Source: JAFASC01 sp034669505 (GTDB lineage Bacteria > Pseudomonadota > Alphaproteobacteria > Rhizobiales > Beijerinckiaceae). Taken from it: a DNA stretch of 64,000 nucleotides. The stretch spans positions 1 through 64,000 of the forward strand of contig JAXDNJ010000035.1 in assembly GCA_034669505.1 (NCBI GenBank). Direction: 5' to 3'. Shown piece by piece: positions 26,984 through 35,998 of the stretch. A program made the position numbers and the translations under genes. The notes beneath the pieces are model-generated. The model made no database searches. It was given only the letters and a program-made list of their open reading frames with translations, and was not told the DNA's origin. How positions within the stretch are numbered: the stretch's first letter is position 1; every line of letters begins with the position of its first letter.

Positions 26984-27597
26984 TCGGGCTTCGTTACTCT
27001 GCGCAGCGTGAGATTGAACCTGCCGCCTTCGGGCAGCAGCGTCGAGCTGCCCGATATGATCCGATCGACGCCGTGAAAGGCGAGACGCCCGGCGCCGCCG
27101 AGCACGAGCGCGTCGCCTGAGGAAAGCTGGATCGAGCGCGTCGGCCCGCCGCGCGTCGTTCCGCCGAAGCGGAAGAGACATGTGTCTCCGAGCGATAGTG
27201 AAACCACGGGCGCGGCGAAGTCCGCCTCATCGCGATCCTGATGCAGGCTCATGCGTGCGTCCGAGGCATAGTAATTGATGAGGCAAGCCTCAGGCGTATG
27301 CGGGTATCCGCCGATGTCTTGCCATTTGGCGAGCGCTTCCGGCGGGAAGGCCGGCCAGGGCGCGCCGGTCTCGGGATGGATTGCTTGATAGCGGTAGCCC
27401 CGCGCTTGATCGGATACCCAGCCGAGCGGGCCGCAATTCGTCACGCGCACCGAAAAAGCTTTGCCCGTGCGCGGCATGCGCGGCGTGAAGAGCGGCGCGA
27501 CGCGGATGATGTCGCGCAGCTGCGCGAGCAGATGCTTTTGCGCCGCCCGATCTAAGTAATCGGGGTAGTAGATAAGCCCCGGCGCCAGTTCGATCAT
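26980..27597 (-). CDS. alkB: AlkB-type 2-oxoglutarate/Fe(II) dioxygenase
   Basis: AlkB oxidatively removes methyl groups such as 1-methyladenine and 3-methylcytosine from DNA and RNA. The 205-residue protein shows INYYASDARMSLHQDRDE (the HxD iron ligands), LRRV and RFNLTLRRV (2-oxoglutarate Arg), and LAFHGVDRI (the distal His). RGYRYQAIHPETGAPWP is the nucleotide-recognition lid. It is the last gene of the leftward dapB-gpmA-alkB run, five bases after gpmA. Confidence 0.93.
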   Translation of the reverse strand: MIELAPGLIYYPDYLDRAAQKHLLAQLRDIIRVAPLFTPRMPRTGKAFSVRVTNCGPLGWVSDQARGYRYQAIHPETGAPWPAFPPEALAKWQDIGGYPHTPEACLINYYASDARMSLHQDRDEADFAAPVVSLSLGDTCLFRFGGTTRGGPTRSIQLSSGDALVLGGAGRLAFHGVDRIISGSSTLLPEGGRFNLTLRRVTKPD

Positions 27598-27602
27598 CGC
27601 GA

Positions 27603-28220
27603 TTACCCCAGCACCTCTTTCGATTCCACAGTCGAATCGGCGCGCAGGCGATAGACCAGCGGTACGCCGGTCGCGAGTTCCATGCTGGGGATCGTCTGCG
27701 GCGTCAGCTGATCGAGCACCATGACCAGCGCACGCAGCGAATTGCCGTGCGCCGAGACAAGCACGCGCTCGCCGCGCAACACGCGCGGCAAAATCTGCTG
27801 GCAGTAATAAGGAAGCGTGCGCGCGACCGTATCCTTGAGACTCTCGCCGCCCGGTGGCGAGACGTCATAGGAACGGCGCCAGATGTGCACCTGCTCCTCG
27901 CCCCACTTCTTGCGCGCGTCATCCTTGTTGAGGCCGGAGAGATCGCCATAGTCGCGCTCGTTCAGCGCCTCATCGGCAATGGTCGGCAAGTTCGGCTGGC
28001 CGATCTCGTCGAGGATCAGTTTCAGCGTATTCTGCGCCCGCACGAGTGCCGAGGTGAACGCGCAATCAAAGGAAAGCCCGAGCGCCTTCAGTTTGCGCCC
28101 ACCCTCGCGCGCCTCCTCGATACCCTTCCGCGTAAGATCCGGGTCCTTCCATCCCGTGAACAGGTTTTTCAGATTCCAGTCGCTCTGACCATGACGCACG
28201 AGCACGAGCAGACGGTCCAT
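27603..28220 (-). CDS. gpmA: 2,3-bisphosphoglycerate-dependent phosphoglycerate mutase
   Basis: Interconverts 3- and 2-phosphoglycerate in glycolysis and gluconeogenesis. The catalytic phospho-His is in LVRHGQSDWNLKNLFTGW. ALNERDYGDLSGLNKDDARKKWG and SAHGNSLRALVMVLD complete the active site. At 205 residues it is the short alphaproteobacterial form, missing the C-terminal tail of the 250-residue enterobacterial enzyme. It starts 20 bases after dapB. Confidence 0.95.
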   Translation of the reverse strand: MDRLLVLVRHGQSDWNLKNLFTGWKDPDLTRKGIEEAREGGRKLKALGLSFDCAFTSALVRAQNTLKLILDEIGQPNLPTIADEALNERDYGDLSGLNKDDARKKWGEEQVHIWRRSYDVSPPGGESLKDTVARTLPYYCQQILPRVLRGERVLVSAHGNSLRALVMVLDQLTPQTIPSMELATGVPLVYRLRADSTVESKEVLG

Positions 28221-28240
28221 TCACATCTCCAGCCAACCGA

Positions 28241-29053
28241 TTACGCATTGAGGCCGAGCACGTCGGTCATCGAATAATGCCCAGGCTTTTTGTCGCGGCC
28301 CCACAGGGCCGCGCGGATCGCGCCACGCGCGAAGATCGCGCGATCCTCGGCACGATGCGTGAATTCGAGCCGCTCGCTCATCCCCGCGAATATGACGCTG
28401 TGGTCGCCGACGACGCTGCCGCCGCGTAATGCCGCAAAGCCGATATCACCCTCACGCCGCGCGCCGGTATGGCCGTCGCGGCTGCGCACCGAGCGTTCGC
28501 CAAGCGCGATCTTACGTCCGCGCGCCGCGGCTTCGCCCAGAAGCAACGCGGTTCCGGACGGCGCATCCACCTTCATCTTGTGGTGCATTTCGAGGATTTC
28601 GATGTCCCAATCCGGCCCGAGCGACGCGGCGGCGCGCTCAACCAAAGCGGCGAGCAGATTGACGCCGAGACTCATATTGCCGGAGCGCACGATCACCGCA
28701 TGGCGCGCGGCCGCATCGATCTTGTTGAGATCGGCATCCGACAAGCCGGTCGTGCCGACGACATGCACGATGCGCGCCTGCGCGGCGAGCGCGGCAAGTT
28801 CGACGCTCGCGGCCGGCGCGGTGAAATCGAGGATGCCGTCGGCATCAACCACAGCCGGCAGCGGATCGTCGCTGATCGGCACGCCAATTGGCGACAGACC
28901 CGCGAGCGTGCCCGCGTCTTTCCCGAGCGCGTCACTGCCCGGGCGCTCCAGCGCCGCCGCAACGCAGACGCCCGGCATCTCTCCGATCGTGCGCACGAGC
29001 ATCCGGCCCATGCGGCCGGCCGCCCCCATGATGACGAGCCGCATGTCCGACAT
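28241..29053 (-). CDS. dapB: 4-hydroxy-tetrahydrodipicolinate reductase DapB
   Basis: Makes tetrahydrodipicolinate with NAD(P)H on the path to diaminopimelate and lysine. The 270-residue protein opens with the Rossmann motif VIMGAAGRMGRMLV. VVGTTGL, SGNMSLGVNLLAALVE and the catalytic EMHHKMKVDAPSGTALLLGE are all present. It lies 65 bases after the altronate dehydratase-type gene on the same strand. Confidence 0.97.
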   Translation of the reverse strand: MSDMRLVIMGAAGRMGRMLVRTIGEMPGVCVAAALERPGSDALGKDAGTLAGLSPIGVPISDDPLPAVVDADGILDFTAPAASVELAALAAQARIVHVVGTTGLSDADLNKIDAAARHAVIVRSGNMSLGVNLLAALVERAAASLGPDWDIEILEMHHKMKVDAPSGTALLLGEAAARGRKIALGERSVRSRDGHTGARREGDIGFAALRGGSVVGDHSVIFAGMSERLEFTHRAEDRAIFARGAIRAALWGRDKKPGHYSMTDVLGLNA

Positions 29054-29118
29054 GGACGCTCCTCCTCGCGAGGTGCCCCCTATAGCTGCGGGATTGCGTT
29101 AAAGAAAGCCGCGGCCAC

Positions 29119-30636
29119 TCACATCGTTGCGCCGATCGTCCAGGGCACGAATTCCGCATCGCCATAGCCGAGAAGCTCGGATTTCGTGCGCGATCCCGAC
29201 GCCACTTCGAGCAGGCGCGCGAAAATCTCCTCGCCTTTCTCTTCGATCGACACGCCGTCGAGCACTTCGCCGCAATCGATGTCCATGTCGTCGATCATCT
29301 TGGTATAGATGTCGGAGTTCGTCGCGAGCTTCAGCGACGGCACCGGCTTGCAGCCATAGGCCGAGCCGCGGCCGGTTGTGAACGCCAGCACATTCGCGCC
29401 GCCGGCGACCTGCCCTGTCGCGGAGACCGGGTCGTAGCCCGGCGTATCCATGAAGACGAAGCCTTTGGTCGCGACCTTCTCAGCATAATGGAAGACGCCG
29501 GTCAGCGTCGTGGTGCCGCCCTTGGCCGCCGCGCCGAGCGATTTCTCCAGAATCGTCGTGAGGCCACCGGCTTTGTTGCCCGGCGAAGGATTGTTGTTCA
29601 TCTCCATGCGATTGCGTGCGGTGTAATCCTCCCACCATTTGATCATGCGGACGAGCTTTTCGCCCGTTTCGCGGTTCAACGCGCGGCGCGTCAGCAGATG
29701 TTCGGCGCCGTAGATTTCCGGCGTCTCGGAAAGGATCGCTGTGCCGCCGTGGCGCACAAGCATGTCGACCGCCGCGCCGAGCGACGGATTGGCGGTGATG
29801 CCGGAATAGCCGTCCGAGCCGCCGCATTGCAGGGCGAGCGTGAGGTCCGACGCGGAGCATGTCTCGCGCCGCGCGTCATTCACGATCGGCAGCATGTCGC
29901 GAATGGCGCCGACGCCGGCCATGACAGTCTTCTTGGTGCCGCCGATTTCCTGGATTGTCATCGAGCGGAACGTGTCGGATTCCTTCAGGCCGTACGCTTG
30001 CTTCCAGCGTGCGATCTGAAACCCTTCGCAGCCGAGCCCGACCATGACGACGCCGCCGACATTCGGATTGGTCGCGTAGCCCCACTGCGTGCGTTTCAGG
30101 ACCTCGTAGCCCTCGCCCTTGATGTCGAGCGCGCAGCCGCCGCCATGCACGAGCGGAATGACGCCGTCGATGTTGTCATATTGCTCCAGCACGCCGGAGC
30201 GCGTGATCTCTTCCGCCATGAAACGTGCGACGGAGGCCGAGCAATTCACGCTGGTGAGGATCGCAATGTAATTGCGGGTGCCGACCTTATCGCCGGCGCG
30301 GCGGTAGCCGTCGAACGTGGCGCGCGCTTCCGGCGGCAGCACCTCTTCGTTACGCGCGTCCTGCGCAAACGCATAATCGCGGGCGAAATCCTGCATCTCG
30401 ACATTGTGCTCATGCACCCAATCGCCCGGCGCGATCGGCTGCGACGCAAAGCCGATAATCTGACCGAACTTGCGGATCGGCTCGCCCTGCGCGATCGGCA
30501 CGACCGCCATTTTATGGCCTTTCGGCACGCCGGCCCGGGCCTGTATGTCAGCGGCAACCGCGCCTGCAGTAATCGCATCGACGGCAACGACGATATTGTC
30601 GCGCGGGTTCAGGCGGAGCGTGCGGGGCGCGGTCAT
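29119..30636 (-). CDS. uxaA: UxaA-family altronate/galactarate dehydratase
   Basis: A 505-residue hexuronate dehydratase that removes water from an aldonate or aldarate, such as altronate, to give a 2-keto-3-deoxy sugar acid. It has an N-terminal SAF domain (NIVVAVDAITAGAVAADIQA to PIAPGDWVHEHNVE) and a C-terminal catalytic domain. Landmarks are RNYIAILTSVNCSASVA, LVHGGGCALDIKGEGYEVLKRTQWGYATNPNVGG, LALQCGGSDGYSGITANP and TGRGSAYGCKPVPSLKLATN. The start is ATG 30636, inside the ATGA overlap with the HTH antitoxin stop, so translation may be coupled. Which sugar acid it uses is not shown by the sequence, and no other hexuronate gene is nearby. Confidence 0.88.
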   Translation of the reverse strand: MTAPRTLRLNPRDNIVVAVDAITAGAVAADIQARAGVPKGHKMAVVPIAQGEPIRKFGQIIGFASQPIAPGDWVHEHNVEMQDFARDYAFAQDARNEEVLPPEARATFDGYRRAGDKVGTRNYIAILTSVNCSASVARFMAEEITRSGVLEQYDNIDGVIPLVHGGGCALDIKGEGYEVLKRTQWGYATNPNVGGVVMVGLGCEGFQIARWKQAYGLKESDTFRSMTIQEIGGTKKTVMAGVGAIRDMLPIVNDARRETCSASDLTLALQCGGSDGYSGITANPSLGAAVDMLVRHGGTAILSETPEIYGAEHLLTRRALNRETGEKLVRMIKWWEDYTARNRMEMNNNPSPGNKAGGLTTILEKSLGAAAKGGTTTLTGVFHYAEKVATKGFVFMDTPGYDPVSATGQVAGGANVLAFTTGRGSAYGCKPVPSLKLATNSDIYTKMIDDMDIDCGEVLDGVSIEEKGEEIFARLLEVASGSRTKSELLGYGDAEFVPWTIGATM

Positions 30637-30980
30637 GATGCGAGCGCTTTCAGTGCGGCTTCGGGATTTTTGGCAACAATTTGTAGCAACGACCGCGCAG
30701 CGGGACTCGGCAGATCCCGCCCCAACTCCCAATCTTGCACGGTCTCCAGCGGTATGCGCAACGCCCTCGCAAATTCCTCTTGCGACAACCCAAGTTTCTC
30801 TCGAATCACGACGGGCGGATAGACCGTTTGTACCGGCCCGATTGGCGCATCTGGATCATACCCCTCCTCAATCTGGAAGCGGCGAATGTCTTCTTCGGTC
30901 GTTGCATCGAGCTTAGCATAGTCGACCTGAGGCTTCCCCTGGCGCAACTCCTCAAGGGTTACTCGTGTATCTCGGCCCAT
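30633..30980 (-). CDS. HTH (XRE-like) antitoxin partner of BrnT
   Basis: A 115-residue protein starting at ATG 30980 behind AAGGAG, which lies inside the brnT reading frame. The C-terminal half is a Cro/CI helix-turn-helix (REKLGLSQEEFARALRIPLETVQDWELGRDLPSPAARSLLQIV). The N-terminal half (TLEELRQGKPQVDYAKLDATTEEDIRRFQIEEGYDPD) is acidic and probably wraps the toxin. It overlaps brnT by 22 bases, as expected of a toxin-first pair. Most BrnT partners are BrnA ribbon-helix-helix proteins, so the XRE-type fold is a variant. It probably represses its own promoter. Confidence 0.88.
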   Translation of the reverse strand: MGRDTRVTLEELRQGKPQVDYAKLDATTEEDIRRFQIEEGYDPDAPIGPVQTVYPPVVIREKLGLSQEEFARALRIPLETVQDWELGRDLPSPAARSLLQIVAKNPEAALKALAS

Positions 30981-31231
30981 CGACGTCGCTCCTTGCGATT
31001 GGACGGCCATGACGAAATGATTTGCCGTGCATCGTCAGCATCCGTGTACACAACGGTAAGAAAGCGTCCTTCTACCTGGCCGACCGCAATAATCCGGACC
31101 TCCGGATACGAGAACCGCATGTCTTCCCATTGCCGCACGGGTCCATCAAAAATGTGAGCCGCGTAATCAAAGCCGTACCCTCTGTTTCGGACATTGCGCT
31201 GGTGCTTTGCCTCGTCCCAGACGAATCTCAC
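30959..31231 (-). CDS. brnT: BrnT-family ribonuclease toxin
   Basis: A 90-residue BrnT toxin, a small RelE-like ribonuclease that halts translation. The start is GTG 31231 with AGGAG just upstream. FVWDEAKHQRNVRNRGYGFDYAAHIF corresponds to the WD..K...N..KHG family motif, with Arg-Gly in place of His-Gly, and QIISSWPSNRKERRRW is the conserved basic C-terminal helix. It begins only 14 bases after the dnaN stop, so the pair appears to ride on the dnaN transcript or has a promoter inside dnaN. Confidence 0.9.
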   Translation of the reverse strand: MRFVWDEAKHQRNVRNRGYGFDYAAHIFDGPVRQWEDMRFSYPEVRIIAVGQVEGRFLTVVYTDADDARQIISSWPSNRKERRRWAEIHE

Positions 31232-31245
31232 GCTCCTGTCACACG

Positions 31246-32364
31246 CTACACCCGCATCGGCATCAGCACATAGAGCGCAGCGGCGCCGTCGCGGTCCTGG
31301 ATCAGCGTCGGGGAGCCCGGATCAGCAAGCTTCAGCAAAGCCGTGTCGCTGTCGAGTTGGTCGGCGATGTCGAGCAGATAGCGGGCATTGAAGCCGACAT
31401 CGAGCGGGGCTGAATCGTAGTCGACTTCGAGCTCCTCCGTCGCCGAGCCGGAATCAGGATTGTTCACCGACAGCGTCAGCTTGCCGTCGCTCAGCGAGAG
31501 CTTCACTGCGCGGCCACGCTCCGACGAAATCGTCGACACGCGATCGACCGCCTGCCGGAAGAAGTCGCGCTCGACGACGAGCCGCTTGTCATTGCCGGAC
31601 GGAATGACGCGCGGATAATCCGGGAACGTGCCGTCGATAAGCTTCGTCGTAAGCACCACGTCGCCGAGACTGAAGCGGGCCTTGGTCGAGGAGAGTTCGA
31701 CGCTCACATCCGCCTCGGCATCTTCCACGAGCCGCTGTATCTCGGCGACCGCCTTTCGCGGCACGATCACGCCGGGCATGCCGGACGAACCCTCCGGCGC
31801 CGGCATTTCATAGCGCGCCAGGCGATGGCCGTCGGTCGCGACCGCACGCAGCATCATGTGCCCTTCGACGTCGACCGTGTGCATATAGATGCCGTTCAGA
31901 TAGTAGCGCGTCTCCTCGGTCGAGATCGCGAATTGCGTCTTGTCAATGAGCTTTTTCAGATCCCCGGCCGCCAGCGTGAAGCGATGCGACAGATCGTTGA
32001 CGGCTAGATCGGGGAAATCGCTTTCCGGCAGTGATTGCAGATTGAAGCGCGAGCGGCCGGAGCGCAGCATCAACTGCCCGGTCTCGCCGCTCGTCTCGAG
32101 CGAAACCTGCGCGCCGTCGGCAAGCTTACGCACGATGTCGTAGAGCGTGTGCGCCGGCAGCGTCGTGCCGCCGCTCTGGCCGATATCGGCGGGGATCGTT
32201 TCGGTCACTTCCAAGTCTAGATCCGTTGCTTTCAGCGTCAGCGCCTTGCGATCGGCCCGGATCAGCACGTTCGACAGGATCGGGATCGTCGTGCGCCGCT
32301 CGACAACACGGTGGACATGGCCGAGCGCCTTCAGAAGCGCCGCCCTCTCAAGTGTGACTTTCAT
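31246..32364 (-). CDS. dnaN: DNA polymerase III beta sliding clamp DnaN
   Basis: The dimeric ring that tethers DNA polymerase III to its template. The 372-residue protein begins MKVTLERAALLKALGHVHRVVERRTTIPILSNVLI, and its C-terminus ALYVLMPMRV is the classic clamp end that contributes to the client-binding pocket. I use ATG 32364; the upstream open frame to 32427 is not conserved. No dnaA lies next to it in this window, and the downstream neighbour is the BrnT toxin rather than recF. Confidence 0.98.
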   Translation of the reverse strand: MKVTLERAALLKALGHVHRVVERRTTIPILSNVLIRADRKALTLKATDLDLEVTETIPADIGQSGGTTLPAHTLYDIVRKLADGAQVSLETSGETGQLMLRSGRSRFNLQSLPESDFPDLAVNDLSHRFTLAAGDLKKLIDKTQFAISTEETRYYLNGIYMHTVDVEGHMMLRAVATDGHRLARYEMPAPEGSSGMPGVIVPRKAVAEIQRLVEDAEADVSVELSSTKARFSLGDVVLTTKLIDGTFPDYPRVIPSGNDKRLVVERDFFRQAVDRVSTISSERGRAVKLSLSDGKLTLSVNNPDSGSATEELEVDYDSAPLDVGFNARYLLDIADQLDSDTALLKLADPGSPTLIQDRDGAAALYVLMPMRV

Positions 32365-32484
32365 GACTCCGATCCGCTCAATTACTCCCCGGCCCCTCGC
32401 GCGGGTCGGGGACTTTGGCGGGAGCACCCGCTAGATGCAAGGCATTTGGCCGAGGTTCGGCTGCCTCGCCCCGGCTTCCACAGG

Positions 32485-33489
32485 CTAGATCGCCGGCAGG
32501 ATTTCCGGCACCTCCCAGAACTCGCCCGGCCGCTTCACTTGAAAGCGCTCCGCGGCGATCCCCGCCCGCTCCAGCGCCACATTGAGGCGCTTCACCGGCT
32601 CGTCGATCGCCTCGTCGGTCAGGCGGAACGTGCCCCAGTGCATCGCCAGCGCGTAAGCCGCGCCGAGATCGTCGAAAATGCGCAGCGCCTCTTCGGGATC
32701 GACATGCTGGTTTTTCATGAACCAGCGCGGCTCGTAGGCGCCGATCGGCAGGTTGGCGAGGCGGAAAGCGCGATACTTCCTAAAGAGATCGCGGAAGAGT
32801 GCCCCGCCGCCATAACCGGTATCGCCGGCATGAAAAATCCTGCCCGACGGCGTATCGATGACGAAGGCGCACCAGAGCGCCATGCGGCGGTCGCGTAAGT
32901 TTCGCGCCGACCAGTGCAGCGCCGGCTCCAGGTGGACCAGGACACCCGCTGCGATCTCGACGCTCTCGCCCCAATCATAAGGCTCGGCCCGAATCGAAGC
33001 ATCTCGCGCCCGCATGATCGCATCGTTGCCGAGCGGCGTGATGACGCGGCACGGACGTGCGCGCGCAAGGTGCGACAGCGTCGTCAAATCGAGATGGTCG
33101 TAATGATTGTGCGTAACGAGCACCGCATCGAGCGGCGGCAGATCGTCGAGCGCGATCCCCGGCGCATTGACGCGCTTCGGGCCGAAGCGCGTCAGCGGGC
33201 TTGCCCGCTCCGCCCAGACCGGATCGATCAGGATGTTCACGCCCTGCGTCTGGATAAGTACGCTCGCATGGCCGACGAAGGAGACGCGCAGCGCCGCACC
33301 TTCGACACGCTGCAGCGGCGTGTCGCGGAAACCGGGGAAGGCATCCGGCCACGGCGGACGCGGTCCGCCGCCGAACTGCCATTTCAGCAGATCGAGCCGG
33401 CTTCGGTCGGTCGGATGGCCCGGGAAGAAAAAGCGCGTTCCGTCAAAGTGATCGGAGACCGGACCGCAATAATAGGGATTTTTCGGCAT
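32485..33489 (-). CDS. Metallo-beta-lactamase-fold hydrolase (NAPE-PLD/UlaG-like)
   Basis: A 334-residue metal-dependent hydrolase. VSFVGHASVLIQTQGVNILIDPVW and the zinc motif VTHNHYDHLDL (HxHxDH) are intact. FHAGDTGYGG and ALAMHWGTFRLTDEAIDEP supply the remaining ligands. The architecture resembles the NAPE-phospholipase D and UlaG branches, so a phosphodiester or lactone substrate is likely. It has no signal peptide. It is divergent from dps with a 63-base gap. Confidence 0.88.
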   Translation of the reverse strand: MPKNPYYCGPVSDHFDGTRFFFPGHPTDRSRLDLLKWQFGGGPRPPWPDAFPGFRDTPLQRVEGAALRVSFVGHASVLIQTQGVNILIDPVWAERASPLTRFGPKRVNAPGIALDDLPPLDAVLVTHNHYDHLDLTTLSHLARARPCRVITPLGNDAIMRARDASIRAEPYDWGESVEIAAGVLVHLEPALHWSARNLRDRRMALWCAFVIDTPSGRIFHAGDTGYGGGALFRDLFRKYRAFRLANLPIGAYEPRWFMKNQHVDPEEALRIFDDLGAAYALAMHWGTFRLTDEAIDEPVKRLNVALERAGIAAERFQVKRPGEFWEVPEILPAI

Positions 33490-33552
33490 GTTGCAGCAAG
33501 CGCCCTATATTGGTCCATGCCAACCTGCAATCCCAAATCGAAGGAGATGGAC

Positions 33553-34074
33553 ATGGCCGACCGCAAGGCCCTGGAAGAGCGCGCCAAAGCACCTTTGAAG
33601 ACACCCACCGATCTCAACTCAAACGCCACAAAAGACATTTCCGGCGCGCTGAACGAGCTCCTCGCCGACACGTTCGCGCTCTATCTCAAGACCAAGAATT
33701 TTCATTGGCACATGAGCGGCCCGCATTTCCGCGATTACCATCTCTTGCTCGACGAGCAGGCGGATCAGATTTTTGCAACGACAGACGACATGGCGGAACG
33801 CGTGCGCAAGATAGGCGGCACGACCATTCGCTCGATCGGCCAGATCGCGCGCCTGCAACGGGTCAAGGACAATGATGCCGACTATGTCGAACCGCAGGAC
33901 ATGATCGCGGAACTGCGGGACGACAACAAGGATTTTGCTGCGCGATTGCGCGAAGTGCACGATCTTTGCGACGACCATAAGGATGTCGCGACCGCGAGCC
34001 TGATCGAGAACTGGATTGACGATGCCGAGCGGCGGCACTGGTTCCTGTTCGAGATCACACGGCGGCCGCGCTAA
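33553..34074 (+). CDS. dps: Dps-family ferritin-like DNA-protection protein
   Basis: A 173-residue Dps protein that forms a 12-subunit cage, oxidises and stores iron, and shields DNA in starvation and oxidative stress. I chose ATG 33553 because GAAGGAG lies six bases upstream; the frame is open much further back, but that is antisense to the hydrolase gene. The N-terminal tail is Lys/Arg-rich (MADRKALEERAKAPLKTP). The ferroxidase motif is in KTKNFHWHMSGPHFRDYHLLLDEQADQI. Confidence 0.93.
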   Translation: MADRKALEERAKAPLKTPTDLNSNATKDISGALNELLADTFALYLKTKNFHWHMSGPHFRDYHLLLDEQADQIFATTDDMAERVRKIGGTTIRSIGQIARLQRVKDNDADYVEPQDMIAELRDDNKDFAARLREVHDLCDDHKDVATASLIENWIDDAERRHWFLFEITRRPR

Positions 34075-34135
34075 GAGTTTCTGTCGCGCGCGGCCGTAAG
34101 GGCAAGCCTGAAGGCTGCGTGCCCCGTCCTCCAAG

Positions 34136-35998
34136 TCACCCCGCCACGGCACGCAGCGGTTCGGCGGGCTCCGCATTCAAGAATCCGCCGGACTGTCGCC
34201 GCCACATCCGCGCATACGCGCCGTTGCGGTGAAGCAGCTCGGCATGCTTGCCTTCCTCAATAATCCGGCCGCGGTTGATAACGATCAGGCGATCGAGCGC
34301 CGCAATGGTGGACAGCCGATGTGCGATGGCGATCACGGTTTTCCCGTCTATCAAGGTCGAGAGCGTATCCTGAATCGCCGCCTCGATCTCGGAATCGAGA
34401 GCTGACGTCGCTTCGTCGAGGACGAGGATTGGCGCGTCCTTCAGGATCACGCGGGCGATGGCGACGCGCTGGCGCTGGCCGCTCGATAACTTGACGCCGC
34501 GCTCGCCAACGTGCGCGTCGTACCCCTGCCGGCCCCTATGATCTTCCTGCGCAAGAATGAAATCGTGCGAATGGGAGAGACGCGCCGCTCTGATGACTTC
34601 GGCCTCGCTTGCCCCGGGACGGCCATAGGCGATGTTTTCGCGAATGGAGCGGTGCATGAGCGATGTATCTTGCGTCACCACGGCGATCTGGCGGCGGAGC
34701 GAATCCTGCGTGACCTGCGCGATGTCCTGTCCGTCGATGAGAATGCGACCGCCTTCGAGATCATGCAGACGCAGCAGTAAACTGGTAAGCGTCGTCTTGC
34801 CGGCGCCGCTCGCCCCGACAATCCCGACCTTTTCGCCCGGCTCGATGACGAAGTTCAGATCGTCGATGATGCCGCCCTCGCGCCCATAGTGAAAGGTGAC
34901 GTGGTCGAATCGGATCTCCCCTTGCGTCACGCGCAGCGGCTTGGCATCGGCGGTGTCGACGATCGCGTGAGGCCGGGCGATCGTCTCCATCGATTCCTGC
35001 ACGACGCCAATATTCTCGAAGACGCCGCGCACGGTCTGCATCACCCATCCGGACATAGCCATCAGCCGCATGACCAGCGCCAAGCCCGCCGCCACCTCAC
35101 CGCCCGTCATCGCCCCACGCGACCAAAGCACGGCGGAAAGAGTTCCGGTACCGACAAGCAGCATCGAGTTCATCACCGAAAGCACGGCCGTGACTGCGGT
35201 GATGAGACGGAAGGAGTTGAGAAACGCCCCCGTCCAATCGGCGAGCGCGCTGCGCACGGCAGAACGCTCCTCTTCAGCGCGTGCGAATAGCTTCACTGAC
35301 AGGACGTTTGTGTAGCTGTCGACGATCCGCCCGACGGCAACGGAACGCATTTCAGCATTGACAAGCGAGCGCTGCTGCGCCCGCGGAACGAAGAAGCGCA
35401 GCAAGCCTATATAGGCCGAAATCCAAACGGCGACCGGCAACGCCAACCAGAGACTTATTCTGCTGAACATGCCGAGCGCGGCGATGGCGAAAATCGCGAC
35501 GTACAGAAGCGTGTCAATCAAGGTCACGGCGAGCTCGCGGATCGCAGGCCCGACCTGCGTGATCCGATTGGCGAGGCGGCCGGCGAAATCGCGTTGGAAA
35601 TAACCGAGGCTGTGCCCGAGCGTGTAGAGGTGCGTACGCCAGCGAACCATATTCGTGGTCTGCGGGACGATGATCTGGTTCGAGATCGCTTCGTTGAACA
35701 GATGCAGCAGCGGCCGGACAATCAGGATCAACAGCGCGACAGCGAGGAAAGTGGTGTGGTGCTCGGGCCAAAGCCGTTCCCGCGCCGATTTTCCGAGCAG
35801 ATCGACGAACCATCCCATCAGCAGGTATAGCGAAGACTCCATGACGCCCATGGCGAGCGAGGCGACGAAGAGGATGCCGAGCCAGAACCGGATTGGCCGT
35901 AGGTAATGCCAGGTAAACCGCGCGACCGTGGTCGGCGGCGTCTCGGCCTCGTCAAAAGCTGCGAAGGGATCAATCCTCCGCTCAAGCCACTCAAACAC
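34136..35998 (-). CDS. ABC exporter half-transporter (fused permease and ATPase)
   Basis: A 620-residue ABC exporter subunit that should act as a dimer. Six membrane helices occupy residues about 40-330 (FWLGILFVASLAMGVMESSLYLLMGW and others). The nucleotide-binding domain has Walker A GASGAGKTT, Q-loop VVTQDTSLMH, signature LSSGQRQRVAIARV, Walker B ILVLDEATSALD and H-loop AIAHRLST. I use GTG 35998, which follows AGGGG at a good distance; an upstream frame to 36148 is possible. Substrate is unknown. Confidence 0.9.
   Translation of the reverse strand: MFEWLERRIDPFAAFDEAETPPTTVARFTWHYLRPIRFWLGILFVASLAMGVMESSLYLLMGWFVDLLGKSARERLWPEHHTTFLAVALLILIVRPLLHLFNEAISNQIIVPQTTNMVRWRTHLYTLGHSLGYFQRDFAGRLANRITQVGPAIRELAVTLIDTLLYVAIFAIAALGMFSRISLWLALPVAVWISAYIGLLRFFVPRAQQRSLVNAEMRSVAVGRIVDSYTNVLSVKLFARAEEERSAVRSALADWTGAFLNSFRLITAVTAVLSVMNSMLLVGTGTLSAVLWSRGAMTGGEVAAGLALVMRLMAMSGWVMQTVRGVFENIGVVQESMETIARPHAIVDTADAKPLRVTQGEIRFDHVTFHYGREGGIIDDLNFVIEPGEKVGIVGASGAGKTTLTSLLLRLHDLEGGRILIDGQDIAQVTQDSLRRQIAVVTQDTSLMHRSIRENIAYGRPGASEAEVIRAARLSHSHDFILAQEDHRGRQGYDAHVGERGVKLSSGQRQRVAIARVILKDAPILVLDEATSALDSEIEAAIQDTLSTLIDGKTVIAIAHRLSTIAALDRLIVINRGRIIEEGKHAELLHRNGAYARMWRRQSGGFLNAEPAEPLRAVAG

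Noticed and set aside
32914..33552. A long upstream extension of the Dps frame.
   Set aside because: It is antisense to the metallo-hydrolase gene; Dps proteins start at MADRKALEER-like sequences.
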